Below are positions 16,194 to 27,647 of a stretch of 64,000 nucleotides of DNA, piece by piece. The DNA comes from Siphlonurus alternatus. Its lineage: Eukaryota > Arthropoda > Insecta > Ephemeroptera > Siphlonuridae. Each line of letters opens with the position of its first letter. Within the stretch, counting starts at the first letter, position 1. The stretch lies in assembly GCA_949825025.1 (NCBI GenBank), contig OX463778.1, forward strand, positions 33,372,616-33,436,615, written 5' to 3'. A program made the position numbers and the translations under genes. The notes below the pieces were generated by a model. It saw nothing but the letters and a program-made list of their open reading frames with translations. It ran no database searches and was not told the DNA's origin.

Positions 16194-16196
<3 letters not shown>
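14426..16196. other. AT-rich non-coding DNA with an islet near 15.2-15.4 kb
   Basis: AT-rich apart from an islet at about 15180-15390, rich in CpG, that contains CTCCGAGAG and, on the minus strand, a splice-donor-like CTGGTAAGC. The islet could be a regulatory element or non-coding exon; there is no other support. Confidence 0.4.

Positions 16197-16227
<31 letters not shown>
16197..16227 (+). repeat. Poly(T) tract
   Basis: 31 consecutive T residues. Could be the poly(A) tail of a minus-strand retroposed sequence, but I recognise no element next to it. Confidence 0.9.
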
Positions 16228-18174
<1,947 letters not shown>

Positions 18175-18420
18175 TGAGTGTTGAGGGAGAGAGAGAGGGA
18201 GAGATAGCAGAGAAGGAGGGAGAGATAACAGAGTGGAAGGAAGAGACAAAAAGACGGAACATTGAAAAAAGAAAATTAAAAAGAGAAAAAGTAGACAGGA
18301 GAAGAAATGCAAAGAAGGAGAAACGGAATACAGATAACGACAAACGACGACGTCGCAGGGACAGAATTACGCTAGAGAGAATAACGGAGAAAGAGAGCAC
18401 ACAAGCGCGGTGACGAAGTT
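18175..18420 (+). repeat. Purine-rich imperfect GA tract
   Basis: About 240 bases in which the plus strand is overwhelmingly A and G, beginning with imperfect GAGAGAGG units and grading into AAGAAG-type sequence. It probably derives from a decayed GA microsatellite. The Arg/Lys/Glu-rich plus ORF and the Ser/Leu-rich minus ORFs across it are compositional. Confidence 0.75.
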
Positions 18421-20139
18421 AGGGCATTGTTGGGTTCCCGGGACGCTCTGATTTGTATTTCAAGCAGCGAGACGTCTCTTCCTGCACGAAGAGGCACACA
18501 GAGACGGTAGTTGTGGTGCCACCTAATCTGGTAATCCTGGCCGCATGTGGCTCCACGCAATGTGCATAAACTAATTTTGGTTACATACGAACGGGGGTAT
18601 AAAAAAATAACGTGTATTTCCATTTTTATAATCATTTTTCTTGGAATTACAACGAATTTATATATTGAAGATGATTTAAATTGCTTCAATTTTATATCTC
18701 AAAATAATTAGTTTACTTTAATATAAAATAGAGATATATAACACAAATGTATTGAAATTACAAATAAATAAAAGAGTAGTTACTTGATCAAAGTATAAAA
18801 AATGTATAAAGTATATTATAAAAATGCTATTATAAAAGTTTCTCATTTTTAACCTTTAATAAAAAAAAAATACATTTTATACTTTATATAAAAGAATACA
18901 TTATCAAAATAAAAATAAAGTATTACAACATAAAAAACTTTTAAGTTTAAACGCCTAAGTTTTATGCAACTCTTTGTTACATTATGCTCTACAGGTTGCA
19001 TTACTGTTGCTAATCAGCTCTTTATGGGGACTATGCAACAATGATGAAGACTGACTAGACTATTCAATGTAATTTAAGTGGCTATAGTGAGCTCCGAGTA
19101 GCAAGTAGTAGCTCATGAGTGAACTCATATAGAGCGGCGCAACTATAGTATAGGGTGATAACATGTAGGTTGGATTAGAGACTACATAGCAATACACACT
19201 GACGGGGGTTTACTACCATGCAAGGGGTAATCACCCTAGCTTCTCATTCTAGGCTATAAAGTGTCATTAATGTACCAATTGAATACTATGACGTCATTAT
19301 ATAAATCAGGTTATATATTGAATGTTGACCATACAATTGCATGCCAAATAAGATGAAACAAACATTACATGTAGAGTATAGTAAGTATTTGTACATAGTA
19401 ATGGAGTTGTACGAGTAAATACTGATATACTAAACCTTACATATACTGTGTATATGGTGTATATCAGCAGCTTGTCATGGTTTACCTTCTGGCTATAGTT
19501 GCAATGGGATTGTTAACCAGACTGAGTACTATTGAACCAACGTACAAAAAGTTCCAACCCAGTTAATCTATTTCATGCTCCATTTACTCTGTTTATAATG
19601 TTACACAAAATAGTAAATTAAATGGGAGGTAAAAAACAAAATGCATGTTTTTTTAATATTAATTAAAAATATGATTTCTCTATGATATTTTATATAAATG
19701 TGTTAATGACAGAAGGTTAAAAAATTATAATAATAAAGTAGAAATAATATCATTTATTACTGTTTTATTCATAACGTATTTTACTACTTTTTTGATGTTT
19801 GTAAATAGCGAGCAAGCAGAAATTTTAGAATTTAACACACTTTATATTAATTAAAACATATTTCTCCCACAAAATGTGGACGATAAAAAATCTCACAAAT
19901 CCAAAACACCCAATCTCAATATCCTACTTTAAAAAATTAATAATTTTGTTTTGAACCACTTAACTTTTTAAATATTTCTGCCGTTTTTGTCATTCTCTCC
20001 GTAGGACAATTGAAAAATAATCACGGACGAATATTGTTTTCAAAGAACAGGTCAGCATGTTTGTGTAACGAGGTCGTTATAGTGGCAGCCGACATTGTAA
20101 GATAGAGACAAATTATGCTATGTTGACACACGCCTTACC
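18421..20139. other. Islet followed by AT-rich non-coding DNA
   Basis: A balanced, CpG-containing islet runs to about 18590, then AT-rich sequence. A moderately balanced stretch lies at 18990-19260 and a TGACGTCA palindrome at 19289-19296. No coding exon recognised. Confidence 0.4.
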
Positions 20140-20277
20140 ATTAAGTCGCTTGTTCAGCATCAAACATTGAGCATGTTACATCTTGCTTCAAGTTGTGTAA
20201 ATCACTCAAAGCATTTAAACAAAAATTGTCCATTCTCACAACTTCTTTTGATGCTGAAAACATTGCCTAACTCGGAT
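20140..20277. mobile_element. Short inverted-repeat element (GTTCAGCATCAA ends)
   Basis: GCTTGTTCAGCATCAAA near 20151 is matched by the inverse TTTTGATGCTGAAAACATTG near 20247. Outside this the right side reads TGCCTAACTCGG, matching the dispersed GTTAGGCAA motif. Probably an old MITE whose ends recur at 7184, 35572, 46735 and 55028. Confidence 0.5.
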
Positions 20278-20366
20278 CCTAGGCGTCCTAGGCGAAATGG
20301 TATGGCGAGGCGGTAAGTTTAAATTGTCAAAGTATATTAATAACAGAAACAAAATATAATTTTAGT

Positions 20367-20501
20367 AATGGAGTACCGACCTCAAAATTTTTTATTGCAG
20401 AAATGGATAGAGGGTGCAAAAATATGCTGCTCTGAATTTTTTCAGATTTTTGCACCCTCTATCCATTTCTGCAATAAAAAATTTGAGGTCGGTACTCCAT
20501 T
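20367..20501. mobile_element. Shortened foldback MITE (family A, copy 2)
   Basis: A 135-bp near-perfect palindrome, AATGGAGTACCGACCTCAAA with its exact inverse. Inner arms carry AAATGGATAGAGGGTGCAAA as in the 2815-3130 element. The loop has collapsed to a few tens of bases and the TGACGTCA centre is gone. High arm identity suggests a relatively recent copy or an internal-deletion derivative. Confidence 0.9.
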
Positions 20502-20689
20502 CAAGTTCACAAATAATTTTTTTTATTAAAATAAATACCAATAAATTATAACATTATACATAGATGATAAGTGATATAAAATACAAGTAAAAAAGAATGT
20601 TTCTTAAGAAAATGGTAATAAAATAATATATTTTTTGTTCTTCAATATAAAAGGGGGGAAATAAAAAATATTCTACCTAAGCGGTAGTG

Positions 20690-20905
20690 TCATTTTCTTT
20701 CGATCGTGTCGGTGGCGCCTGCATCAAACTAAGCGCCACTGCGGTGACTTAAAGGTCCCCAAGGACGGAGCTGCTTCAATAAGCGACGAGTAACAATGGA
20801 AGTTACGACCAAGCTGGGCGTTCCTCGGAGACTTTAACGGCCGACGAGCGCCATCTACAACGGAATTGCCGTTATATTGGAGCGAGCTCATGTACATTTC
20901 ATAAC
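20690..20905. promoter_or_regulatory. G+C-richer islet with an insect-type CTCF core
   Basis: About 200 bp of balanced, CpG-containing DNA in AT-rich surroundings, with GTGGCGCC near 20712 and a perfect CTCF core at 20847-20857. The 61-codon minus ORF (20724-20909) has no recognised domain. Candidate boundary or regulatory element; function is inferred from motifs only. Confidence 0.4.
20847..20857 (-). promoter_or_regulatory. CTCF core motif TAGATGGCGCT
   Basis: On the minus strand this reads TAGATGGCGCT, matching the core YAGRKGGCRSY at all 11 positions and identical to the common form of the Drosophila CTCF motif. The upstream part of the long consensus matches only partly. Motif match only; binding is not shown. 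Confidence 0.45.
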
Positions 20906-23183
20906 GCAATATAAACCCTCCTAGCTACATCAAGTTCCAATTTAACGTTTCCAATGAAATAACTTTTATATTATGACAATATTCAAACATTAGTTTAATG
21001 TAACCTCTCTCAGGCATTTCGTAATAATATTTAGAAATATTAATTAAATATTATAATATATCTTCAATATAAATGTATAGTATTTTTGCATTTATTTATG
21101 TTACATTTATGGTCACATGCAAGATGATATGAATTTTATTTTTTAAATTAGCTAAATGTTGCAAAAGTTAAAAATATTATTTATTTATCAAAAGTATATC
21201 ATTAATGCTCTAATATATATATTTTTTTAAATTTCTTTTTCGCTATAAATTTAAAAAAATAATGTATTCAAAAAGGAATATAATATCCAGGTTTTTGGCT
21301 AACACCTTTGTAAATCGAACCCATAGCAAATTATAAATTTTGAGTTACAGCATCATTTGGTTTTGTCTCTTATTACAATCAATATCCTTGTAGATAATAA
21401 ATGTGAAATTCACGAGTCAAAATTAATTTTGTTTATTTATCAAAAAAACATTAAGCTTTATATGATTTTTTTTTTGTAAAATACAACTTTTACTTTTAAA
21501 TCTACTCTGACTCTGCTTCAGTAGACATGTTTATTTAATATTTGTATTAATGTATTTGACAAAAAATAATTCCATGAAAAGCAAAAAAAAAAAAAAAACG
21601 TGAAAAGAACGTATGTTATTCCAATATATTTAATATATCGTTGAGATGGCTTTGATCTCTCGTCAGTACAAGAAAAGCTTAAAAATAAGCATACTACTCC
21701 TCCTTTATTCAATTTTGTACAATATTTTTTACCAATAATTTTATAATAGTAAAAAATATCACTTTTCTCCCCTTTCTTTAAAAGAAGATTTTGTTAGCGA
21801 AGTTGTAACAAGACTTCATCCCTTAATCCTAAAAGAAGACGTACGTCTCTTCTCTAGCAAGCAACCCCCAATATAAGGGATGAAGAGAGGGGAAGGTAGA
21901 AATGGAGACATGGAGATATTGAACCACACAAACTGAAAAAAAGATCGGGGTAGGGGAAATTTTGGGTTGAGGGGGGTAGTTTGATGGGTTGAACAGTAAA
22001 CAAGAGACATAAAGCCGTGTATTTTGTGAACCCCGCGTTGCAACCACCCTCTTATACTTTTATACTAACCCCTAGCTCTCTTTCTTACGTATACCACTAG
22101 TGTGACTTTTTTTTCTACCACTAGGGATATATTTCTACTACTATACACAACAAGTATAGACTGACTGACTCTACTTTACCTTAGCATAAATTCCCAGGCG
22201 TGGAATTTCATGTTTTTTTACACTTTTTTTTGTATCATTCTTTATTTTTTTTCTTTCGTTTTTCTGTTTTCTAGAGATGTAAGTCAGTTTAATATCCTCC
22301 CTTCTCTTCTCTGTCTCTACACCACCACAAAACCTACCTACGATCCACCAGTTTCCTCCCTTATGCTTTGCTTGTTGCCTCACTTCCCATTTACTCTTCA
22401 GTAGTTACTGTTAAATTCTTAATATCATTCCAACTCCTCCTACCTTAGCTAAGCACGCCTCCGCTCTCGCTGCCACCTCCGAAGGCGGCGTGCACTCTAA
22501 CTTAATTGAATAATGATTATACTCACGTACACAAAAACCTCACACTTTCCTCGTAACAGAAATAACACTCACACAAACATAAAAAATAATAAACTTAAGT
22601 GAGTAATTTTTTTATGTTTCCTTTCCGTATACTCATCTACTATAATATTTTTTTTTTGTAATTTGTTTTATTATATAATGAAATTTTGATTTTATTTTTA
22701 GAAGTTTAAATAAAATATGAATATATTATATTTATATTGTAACATAAAATGTTATAGATTATTATTTTGAGAAACTCTTTTTGGTGCCTTAGGAAAAATG
22801 CTGGGAATATAACATTTTTTTTTAATTAAAGTTCATTCTAAAAATAAATTCTTTGGAAAACATGAAAAAATAATCTTAATATTTTTTATTAAATGCTAAA
22901 GTAATTATGTCATTTTTTAATAACTTACTGTTACTGACATTTACACATGAGCAATTCCATGCAATGTGCTTAAGAATTTAATATAGTGTGATATCCTTGC
23001 AGTCACTAATACAAAATCTAAGTTTAGATGGTAGAATCATTAAATTTGTTTCTTAAATCCCACTCACTGTAATTAAAGTAAAACTTATTCTTCGAAAATC
23101 TACAGCACTGATAATAAAGTAAGTTTAAAAGGTACAATCCTTGACTTAGAAAATGTCCTTCGCCATTATATGGTAATAGCATT
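20906..23183. other. AT-rich non-coding DNA with pyrimidine-rich patches
   Basis: AT-rich. From about 21770 to 22510 the sequence is more balanced, with C-rich and G-rich runs and several overlapping minus ORFs at 21816-22383 and a plus ORF at 22210-22404. None shows a recognisable domain. No RNA gene or element identified. Confidence 0.4.
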
Positions 23184-23501
23184 CTTCAAAAAATAAAATG
23201 ACAGTGGAGAACCTGCATGAAATATTTTTAATGCAAATTTGGAAAGAGGATATCGGGTTATATGTTGTCAATTTTTTTTTCAGATTTTTTTAAAACATCA
23301 AACATTGAGGAGAAAGACGCTGTGACATCATAGTCGTGCTATTCTTGTGTGTTAAGCATTTGCATGATTGTGACGTCACACCATTTTTTAGCTTTATTTT
23401 AAGGGTTGAAAAAAAAACTGAAAAAATTGACTCAAGGTATTCTATTTAAATAAACGATAAAAAACATGCATGTTGTCCACTGTCAACTTTTTTATTCGAA
23501 G
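23184..23501. mobile_element. Foldback element with TGACGTCA loop (family D)
   Basis: The left arm, with GACAGTGGAGAACCTGCATG near 23210, pairs with the right arm near 23465-23500 (CATGCATGTTGTCCACTGTC). The loop includes TGACGTCA at 23371-23378 and an inner region TTTTTTCAGATTTTTTT resembling family A. No coding capacity. It ends about 25 bp before the G+C-rich island starts. Confidence 0.75.
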
Positions 23502-24658
23502 AATTTTGTTTTCTAGCGTAGTAATAATAACCCTTAGTTAAGCGGCACTTTTCGCGCGTAGGGATCCTCGTAAGAAACGCCCGCGAGATTTTCTTTTCGC
23601 GTGGCAGAGGTCTTCCCGTCCGGAATCGACCCGGGAGACGGGGGCGCGGGGTGGGGGGCCTCCCGAGGTTTCCGGAACCGCCTCCCTAAAATCGAGTTTC
23701 CGTTCGGGAGGGGCGCCGGAGGGCGAGAGAGGGCGAAAATCTCGAGCCGGGGACGAGATTTCGGGGAAGTTGCGGGCCTCCGGGGGCCCTCCCCGGCGTC
23801 CGTCCTCGGCGCCGCGGGAGGGGCGGACCGGTCCCCTCGGAGGTTCATGAAGCCCTTTTTCCACTTTCGTCCCTCCTCCGACGGGGCGGGGGCGAGACCG
23901 CCCTCGACCCCGCGGGACGGTGCGGCGTCTATCGGACCTCGCGGTTCTCGTGGCACGCGACCGGCGGCCCACCGACGCGCCTCGAGACGAAGCGACTGAT
24001 CCGTCGCGTCTCTCGCGCCTCTCGCCGCGAACGCGCGTCCCGTCGGGGGGTCGCTCGGGGCGGGGGAACCGCGGAAACTTTATCATCGGGGTCGCCCCCG
24101 ACGTTTGTTAACTCATCCGGGCACGAGAGTAGGTTAGGTCCGACATCGGTTGATTGACACGTCCGATCGAGCGGACCACAAATGAACAGAGAGCTTTTTT
24201 CGAAAGCGGGCCTGCTTTCCGTCAACGGGGACGTCAAAGTCGGGCCCACCTCTCTTTGAGCAACTTCGGGTGCCATTTCGCGATTTGAAATCCTGCCTCC
24301 GTTCGAGGGGCGTGTTCGCGAGAATGACGTCGCGACACCTTTCCATCGCGATTTTAATACTTTTCGTACTTACTCGATTGAAACGCTCCGGTTCCCGAGC
24401 TGACCGTGCGGTCGACGGGAAAAAAGTTAGGTCGTGGCATTCAGACGCGCCCACATACGGACGGATCTACACGACGTTGACAGCCATGACAGGGCGTAAT
24501 GCCGCGTCGTCGCTAGGTCTACGTCTCACTCGCTTCATCCGAGAGGCGGAAGCGGGACTCTCGATAGAGACTTCCTGGGGGAGTCTCGTGCCGGTCCGAC
24601 ACAAGGGTGCACTATTTATCATACATTCTGGAAGGTTCCGGGGCGGTACGAGAAAAGG

Positions 24659-24673
24659 CCACCAGGTGGCAGC
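24659..24673 (+). promoter_or_regulatory. Perfect CTCF consensus match
   Basis: CCACCAGGTGGCAGC matches the animal CTCF consensus CCASYAGRKGGCRSY at all 15 positions. It lies near the 3' end of the G+C-rich island. Such a full match is unlikely by chance in most sequence, although G+C-rich DNA raises the odds. Binding is not shown. Confidence 0.5.
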
Positions 24674-24736
24674 ACGGCTCGGAGAATCACCAGATATAGT
24701 GGCGATCGCCGTCGAAATACTTCTACACTAAGTTCA

Positions 24737-24747
24737 CAGATGGCGCG
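24737..24747 (+). promoter_or_regulatory. CTCF core-like site CAGATGGCGCG
   Basis: Matches YAGRKGGCRSY at 10 of 11 positions and contains CAGATGGCGC, a standard insect form. It lies 78 bp downstream of the perfect 15-mer on the same strand, so the two could act as a pair. Confidence 0.4.
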
Positions 24748-24910
24748 CAAATCCATTTTTATGACACGTGCAATTTTTGGCCACCACCACGTCGTCGCGA
24801 CTCTCCTTCTCAAAAAGAAAATAAAAAAAAAAAAAGGCCGGCGACCACCCGCACCCCTAGTATATTAATAAGAAGCACTTTGAAAACCCCAAATTTCCAA
24901 TGCTTTTCTT

Positions 24911-26110
24911 CCCAGTGACCACATGGACATCCCGGGGACCTTGCGAACATCCCCGCAAGATCCCCCAACATCCCTGAACGTTTTACGTGCTAGTTTTCAA
25001 AACCCTTTAACTTTAAACATGTTTTCCGTGTTCTAAAAACGGTTTTAGCTACACTTCGAAAATAATTTTCTAGGTTTTTTAATATTTTTATGAAAGTCTC
25101 TCAGAACATCCCCTGGGGATGCAACACGGCTGTCCCTTGAACATCCCCGGGGGACTTTGAAAGGACCCTTTAGTTAATGTTTTCATTAAAATCATAATAT
25201 GTGCTGTTCATTATTATGTACTGATTTTAAAAATATACAAATATAGTTAATATTATTTAAAATATTATATGAAAATATTAATATTTAAAATGAGACGTGA
25301 AATTTTACTTAATATTAAAGTGCGTAATTTGCACAGAAAAATAATTTTTTTTAATAAAATATACTCGTAGAAAAAAATATCTATGAAAAATAAACAAGGT
25401 CCCATCAAAGTCCCCCGGGGATTTTAGAGGGACGCTTGAACGTCCCACAAATGTCCTCGGAGGGACCTTTAAAAATTTCTAAAAAATTAAAAATATATTT
25501 TTTTTAATGTCGAAGTCTGTTAACAATTAGAGATGCATTTGAGCGTTGCAATTTATAATTTATTAATGAATAAACATTTTTTAATTAAAATTATAAAATT
25601 TTATTTTAATTTATTTTAAATAAATTTAAATCTCAATATATTTAATGTTGTATTAAATAATAACAATCTCCCAATGTACCAGTTTGCTTCAAAAAATAAA
25701 AAAACGCAACTTCGCTCGTAATATTAAAATATTATACAACACCCAAAACTTTACAATTTATATACCCAAATAAACCACACTTTAGTAACGAAGAGCAATA
25801 TCCAAGTTGTCTACGACGTCGTCTATCAACCAAAAGGTCCGAGTTCGATTCCCGACGCACCCAAATTTTTTATTTGGTAATCTTGTAGTCCTCATTCTAA
25901 AAGACCCTAAACTTCTTTAATATAATTTTTAAGATGAATTAATACATAATTGGCAAGTGAAAATTAGGGAACATCCCCGAGGGATGTCCACAAGACGTCC
26001 GCAGGGACGTCCTTTTTTGATGGACATGGGGGATGTCCTTGGGGACGTCCAACGGGGACCTTAGAGGGATGTCCCAGGGGCGTCCCGGGGACGTCCATGT
26101 GGTCACTGGG
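24911..26110. mobile_element. 1.2 kb non-autonomous DNA transposon with palindromic subterminal repeats
   Basis: The termini are CCCAGTGACCACATGGAC and the exact inverse GTCCATGTGGTCACTGGG, 1,200 bp apart. Inside each end are many copies of a G+C-rich motif of the form GGGACATCC, GGGACGTCC or AACATCCCC, often palindromic, while the middle (about 25180-25930) is AT-rich. Clustered subterminal repeats are typical transposase-binding arrangements. No transposase ORF is present. The CAGTG-like ends recall hAT elements, but I see no 8-bp target duplication, so the superfamily is open. It interrupts a G+C-rich block. Confidence 0.85.
25789..25861 (+). other. tRNA-like relic with a Pol III B box, inside the 1.2 kb element
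   Basis: Contains GGTCCGAGTTCGATTCCCG with a B-box core GTTCGATTCC at 25843-25852, followed by a CGCACCCA acceptor-like 3' end. The 5' half has only a poor A box and the expected acceptor and T stems do not pair well. I read this as the decayed 3' half of a tRNA or tRNA-derived SINE head carried in the element, not a working tRNA. Confidence 0.4.
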
Positions 26111-26600
26111 TTATGGCGAACGCCAGATCGGCTTGACAGACCCCTTCCCCCCTTCGGAACTCGACGAGACCTTCTGGGGGGGTCGTCGGTAGGGGCCGCC
26201 GGGGGAGGGTGACGTGCACTAAGGTCCACGTTTGGGGGCGGGGGACGGGGGCGAATTTTCCCCGGGTGGTGTGCCTCCGCGGGAAAGCTGATCAATCTCC
26301 GAGTTCGTGTTTTCGCGTCTTCTCATCTGGGTTTTTGGATACGTCAAGATGCAAGGCAAAAAGTTACGAGACGTTTTGGACGGTGGCTGCCCGCAAATGG
26401 AATCACGTGACCACAGAAATCATTAACTTTCTTTGTGTGACTGCTGCCATCCCATTGGCTGCTTCTGTTTAGAGGCAACATTGCAAAAGGGGATCTGACT
26501 GCTCAGTGCAGTGATGTGAAATTCGCGCGAAGATTGGTCCGCGAAAATGCGCATGCGAATATCCGCGCAAGTGCGCGCATATGTGCGTAAGATAGTTTCA
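26111..26600. other. Right-hand remainder of the G+C-rich block
   Basis: G+C-rich sequence resumes at once after the transposon and fades by about 26600, ending with a CpG-dense stretch around 26520-26590. ORFs here (25939-26295 minus, 26209-26472 plus) have no recognisable domain. Together with 23528-24840 it looks like one block split by an insertion, though I cannot rejoin it with certainty because no clean target duplication is visible. Confidence 0.45.
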
Positions 26601-26633
26601 AGATGGTGGCTGCCCGCAAATGGAATCACGTGA
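26383..26633 (+). repeat. Direct repeat of a 29-bp YY1-like segment
   Basis: GGTGGCTGCCCGCAAATGG followed by AATCACGTGA occurs at 26383-26411 and again at 26605-26633, 222 bp apart and nearly identical. The second copy is preceded by AAGAT, giving AAGATGGTGGC, close to the YY1 consensus. CACGTG E-boxes are in both copies. Probably an old tandem duplication. Confidence 0.7.
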
Positions 26634-26732
26634 GCACAGATATTGTAGACATTCAGAAGTTCGATATTTTTCCCATAGATGGAGATGCCATATATGGTAG
26701 CACATTCCAAGCAAACTACTTTCAGGTGTGAC

Positions 26733-27118
26733 TTAATTAATATAACTTTATATAAAATTGATTATTTTCGTAAATAATGCTCGGATTTACTCCCAATTAG
26801 GTCTAGGGGGGTTATAAAATTAAGGTGCAAGTAATGCGGGTTGCATACTTTCAGGGGCATGTAGGTTGTGGTTGCATACTTTCAGGGGAAGTTTGGTTGA
26901 TTGCATACTTTCAGGGGCATGTAAGTGAAGGTTGCCTACCTTTAGGGGTAACTTATAATAACTTCATATAAAAACGAATTTTTTCGTAAATAATGCTCGG
27001 ATCATCTCCCAATTAGGTCTAGGGGGGTTATCAAATTAAGGTGTAATTAATGCAGGTTGCATACTTTCAGGGGCATGTAGGCTGTGGTTGCCTACTTTCA
27101 GGGGTAATTTGCGTTCGG
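26733..27118 (+). repeat. Two-unit tandem repeat with TTGCATACTTTCAGGGG sub-repeats
   Basis: A unit of about 217 bp (landmarks TCGTAAATAATGCTCGG, then CCCAATTAGGTCTAGGGGGG) occurs twice, starting near 26733 and 26950, the second shorter. Within the units TTGCATACTTTCAGGGG or a close variant appears six times, near 26841, 26872, 26900, 26932, 27058 and 27089. It could be part of the neighbouring SINE-like element or a young satellite seed. Confidence 0.8.
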
Positions 27119-27258
27119 TACATCATAGCATTACGAGGTTTAATTACAACTGGCCACCTCTTTGTGTTGAAGATGGGCAGTGTCCGGAGTAAGCCCATTG
27201 CCTTGCTCGCTCGAACACGACCGGACGCTAGGAAATTAATTAACTCGAATCTCCCCAA

Positions 27259-27400
27259 ACTCCTTAAAAAAATTATTAATTAAAATAAATAATAATAAAA
27301 TAGTAGGGGCCTAACAACTGCGTCTGACTCCTTAAAAAAATTATTAAATAACATAAAATAAATAATAATAAAATAGTAGGGGTCTAACAACTGCGTCTGA
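27259..27400 (-). repeat. Tandem duplication of about 70 bp in the SINE-like tail
   Basis: ACTCCTTAAAAAAATTATTA and, about 45 bp on, GGCCTAACAACTGCGTCTGA occur twice in tandem (units near 27259-27328 and 27327-27400) with a few substitutions and a small length difference. Confidence 0.85.
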
Positions 27401-27532
27401 GTCGTTATCTGAGCCTGTTCATCTTCGCTAATTTAAAACACTATAATATCTGTCAACATATGGCTGAGAGATTTTTGGAAGTGCATCACTGCACTGGGTG
27501 GAAAGCAAGACGAATTTATCCCAGGGAGGGAG

Positions 27533-27640
27533 CGGCGTATTTTTATACTTGAAATGTTCACCCATCCAAGTATTAACCACGCTTGACGTAGCCTGACTTC
27601 AGTGATCTAACGAGAACCGGTCAATGCATAACGCCACGCT
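27533..27640 (-). pseudogene. 5S rRNA-like sequence (degenerate)
   Basis: The minus strand contains CCGGTTCTCG, GATCACTGAAGTCAGGC, TACGTCAAGCG and GGTTAATACTTGGATGGGTG in the order and spacing of animal 5S rRNA, including the internal control region (A box, intermediate element, C box). Several normally invariant positions are changed and both ends, which form helix I in real 5S, do not match well. I read it as a 5S pseudogene or the head of a 5S-derived SINE, not a functional gene. Confidence 0.75.
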
Positions 27641-27647
27641 CCACCTC

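Larger units (their letters stand above)
23528..24840. other. Very G+C-rich, CpG-rich island of unknown origin
   Basis: The composition changes abruptly from about 30% to well over 60% G+C, dense in CpG, and falls back at an A-rich stretch near 24820. Long overlapping ORFs on both strands (23534-24276 minus; 23601-24111 and 24270-24731 plus) follow from lack of AT-rich stops, and none looks like a known protein. The texture resembles an rDNA external or intergenic spacer, but I find no conserved 18S, 5.8S or 28S core. Alternatives are a CpG-island promoter, satellite DNA or transferred DNA. It appears to resume at 26111 after the inserted 1.2 kb element. Confidence 0.55.
27240..27640 (-). mobile_element. 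SINE-like element with a 5S rRNA-derived head
   Basis: Read on the minus strand, the element starts with a 5S-like head (27533-27640), has a body of about 130 bp, and ends in an AT-rich tail with ATTATTATTT units. Pol III promoters derived from 5S rRNA define the SINE3 class. The tail region is duplicated (27259-27400). The right edge abuts a truncated foldback relic. No target duplication could be fixed, and the 3' boundary is uncertain and could extend to about 27100. Confidence 0.5.

Noticed and set aside
23534..24731. Long overlapping ORFs on both strands in the G+C-rich block
   Set aside because: Open frames occur on both strands at once, composition is dominated by Arg, Gly and Pro, and no domain is visible. 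This is expected when stop codons are rare because of high G+C.
23528..24840. A ribosomal RNA gene
   Set aside because: I looked for conserved 18S, 5.8S and 28S core sequences on both strands and found none. Only a spacer-like texture remains, so it is described as unknown.
25789..25861. Functional tRNA gene
   Set aside because: The B box is good but the acceptor stem, D arm and A box are not, so it is called a relic.
24911..26110. hAT-family assignment
   Set aside because: The termini contain CAGTG as hAT elements do, but the flanks show no 8-bp duplication, so the superfamily is left open.
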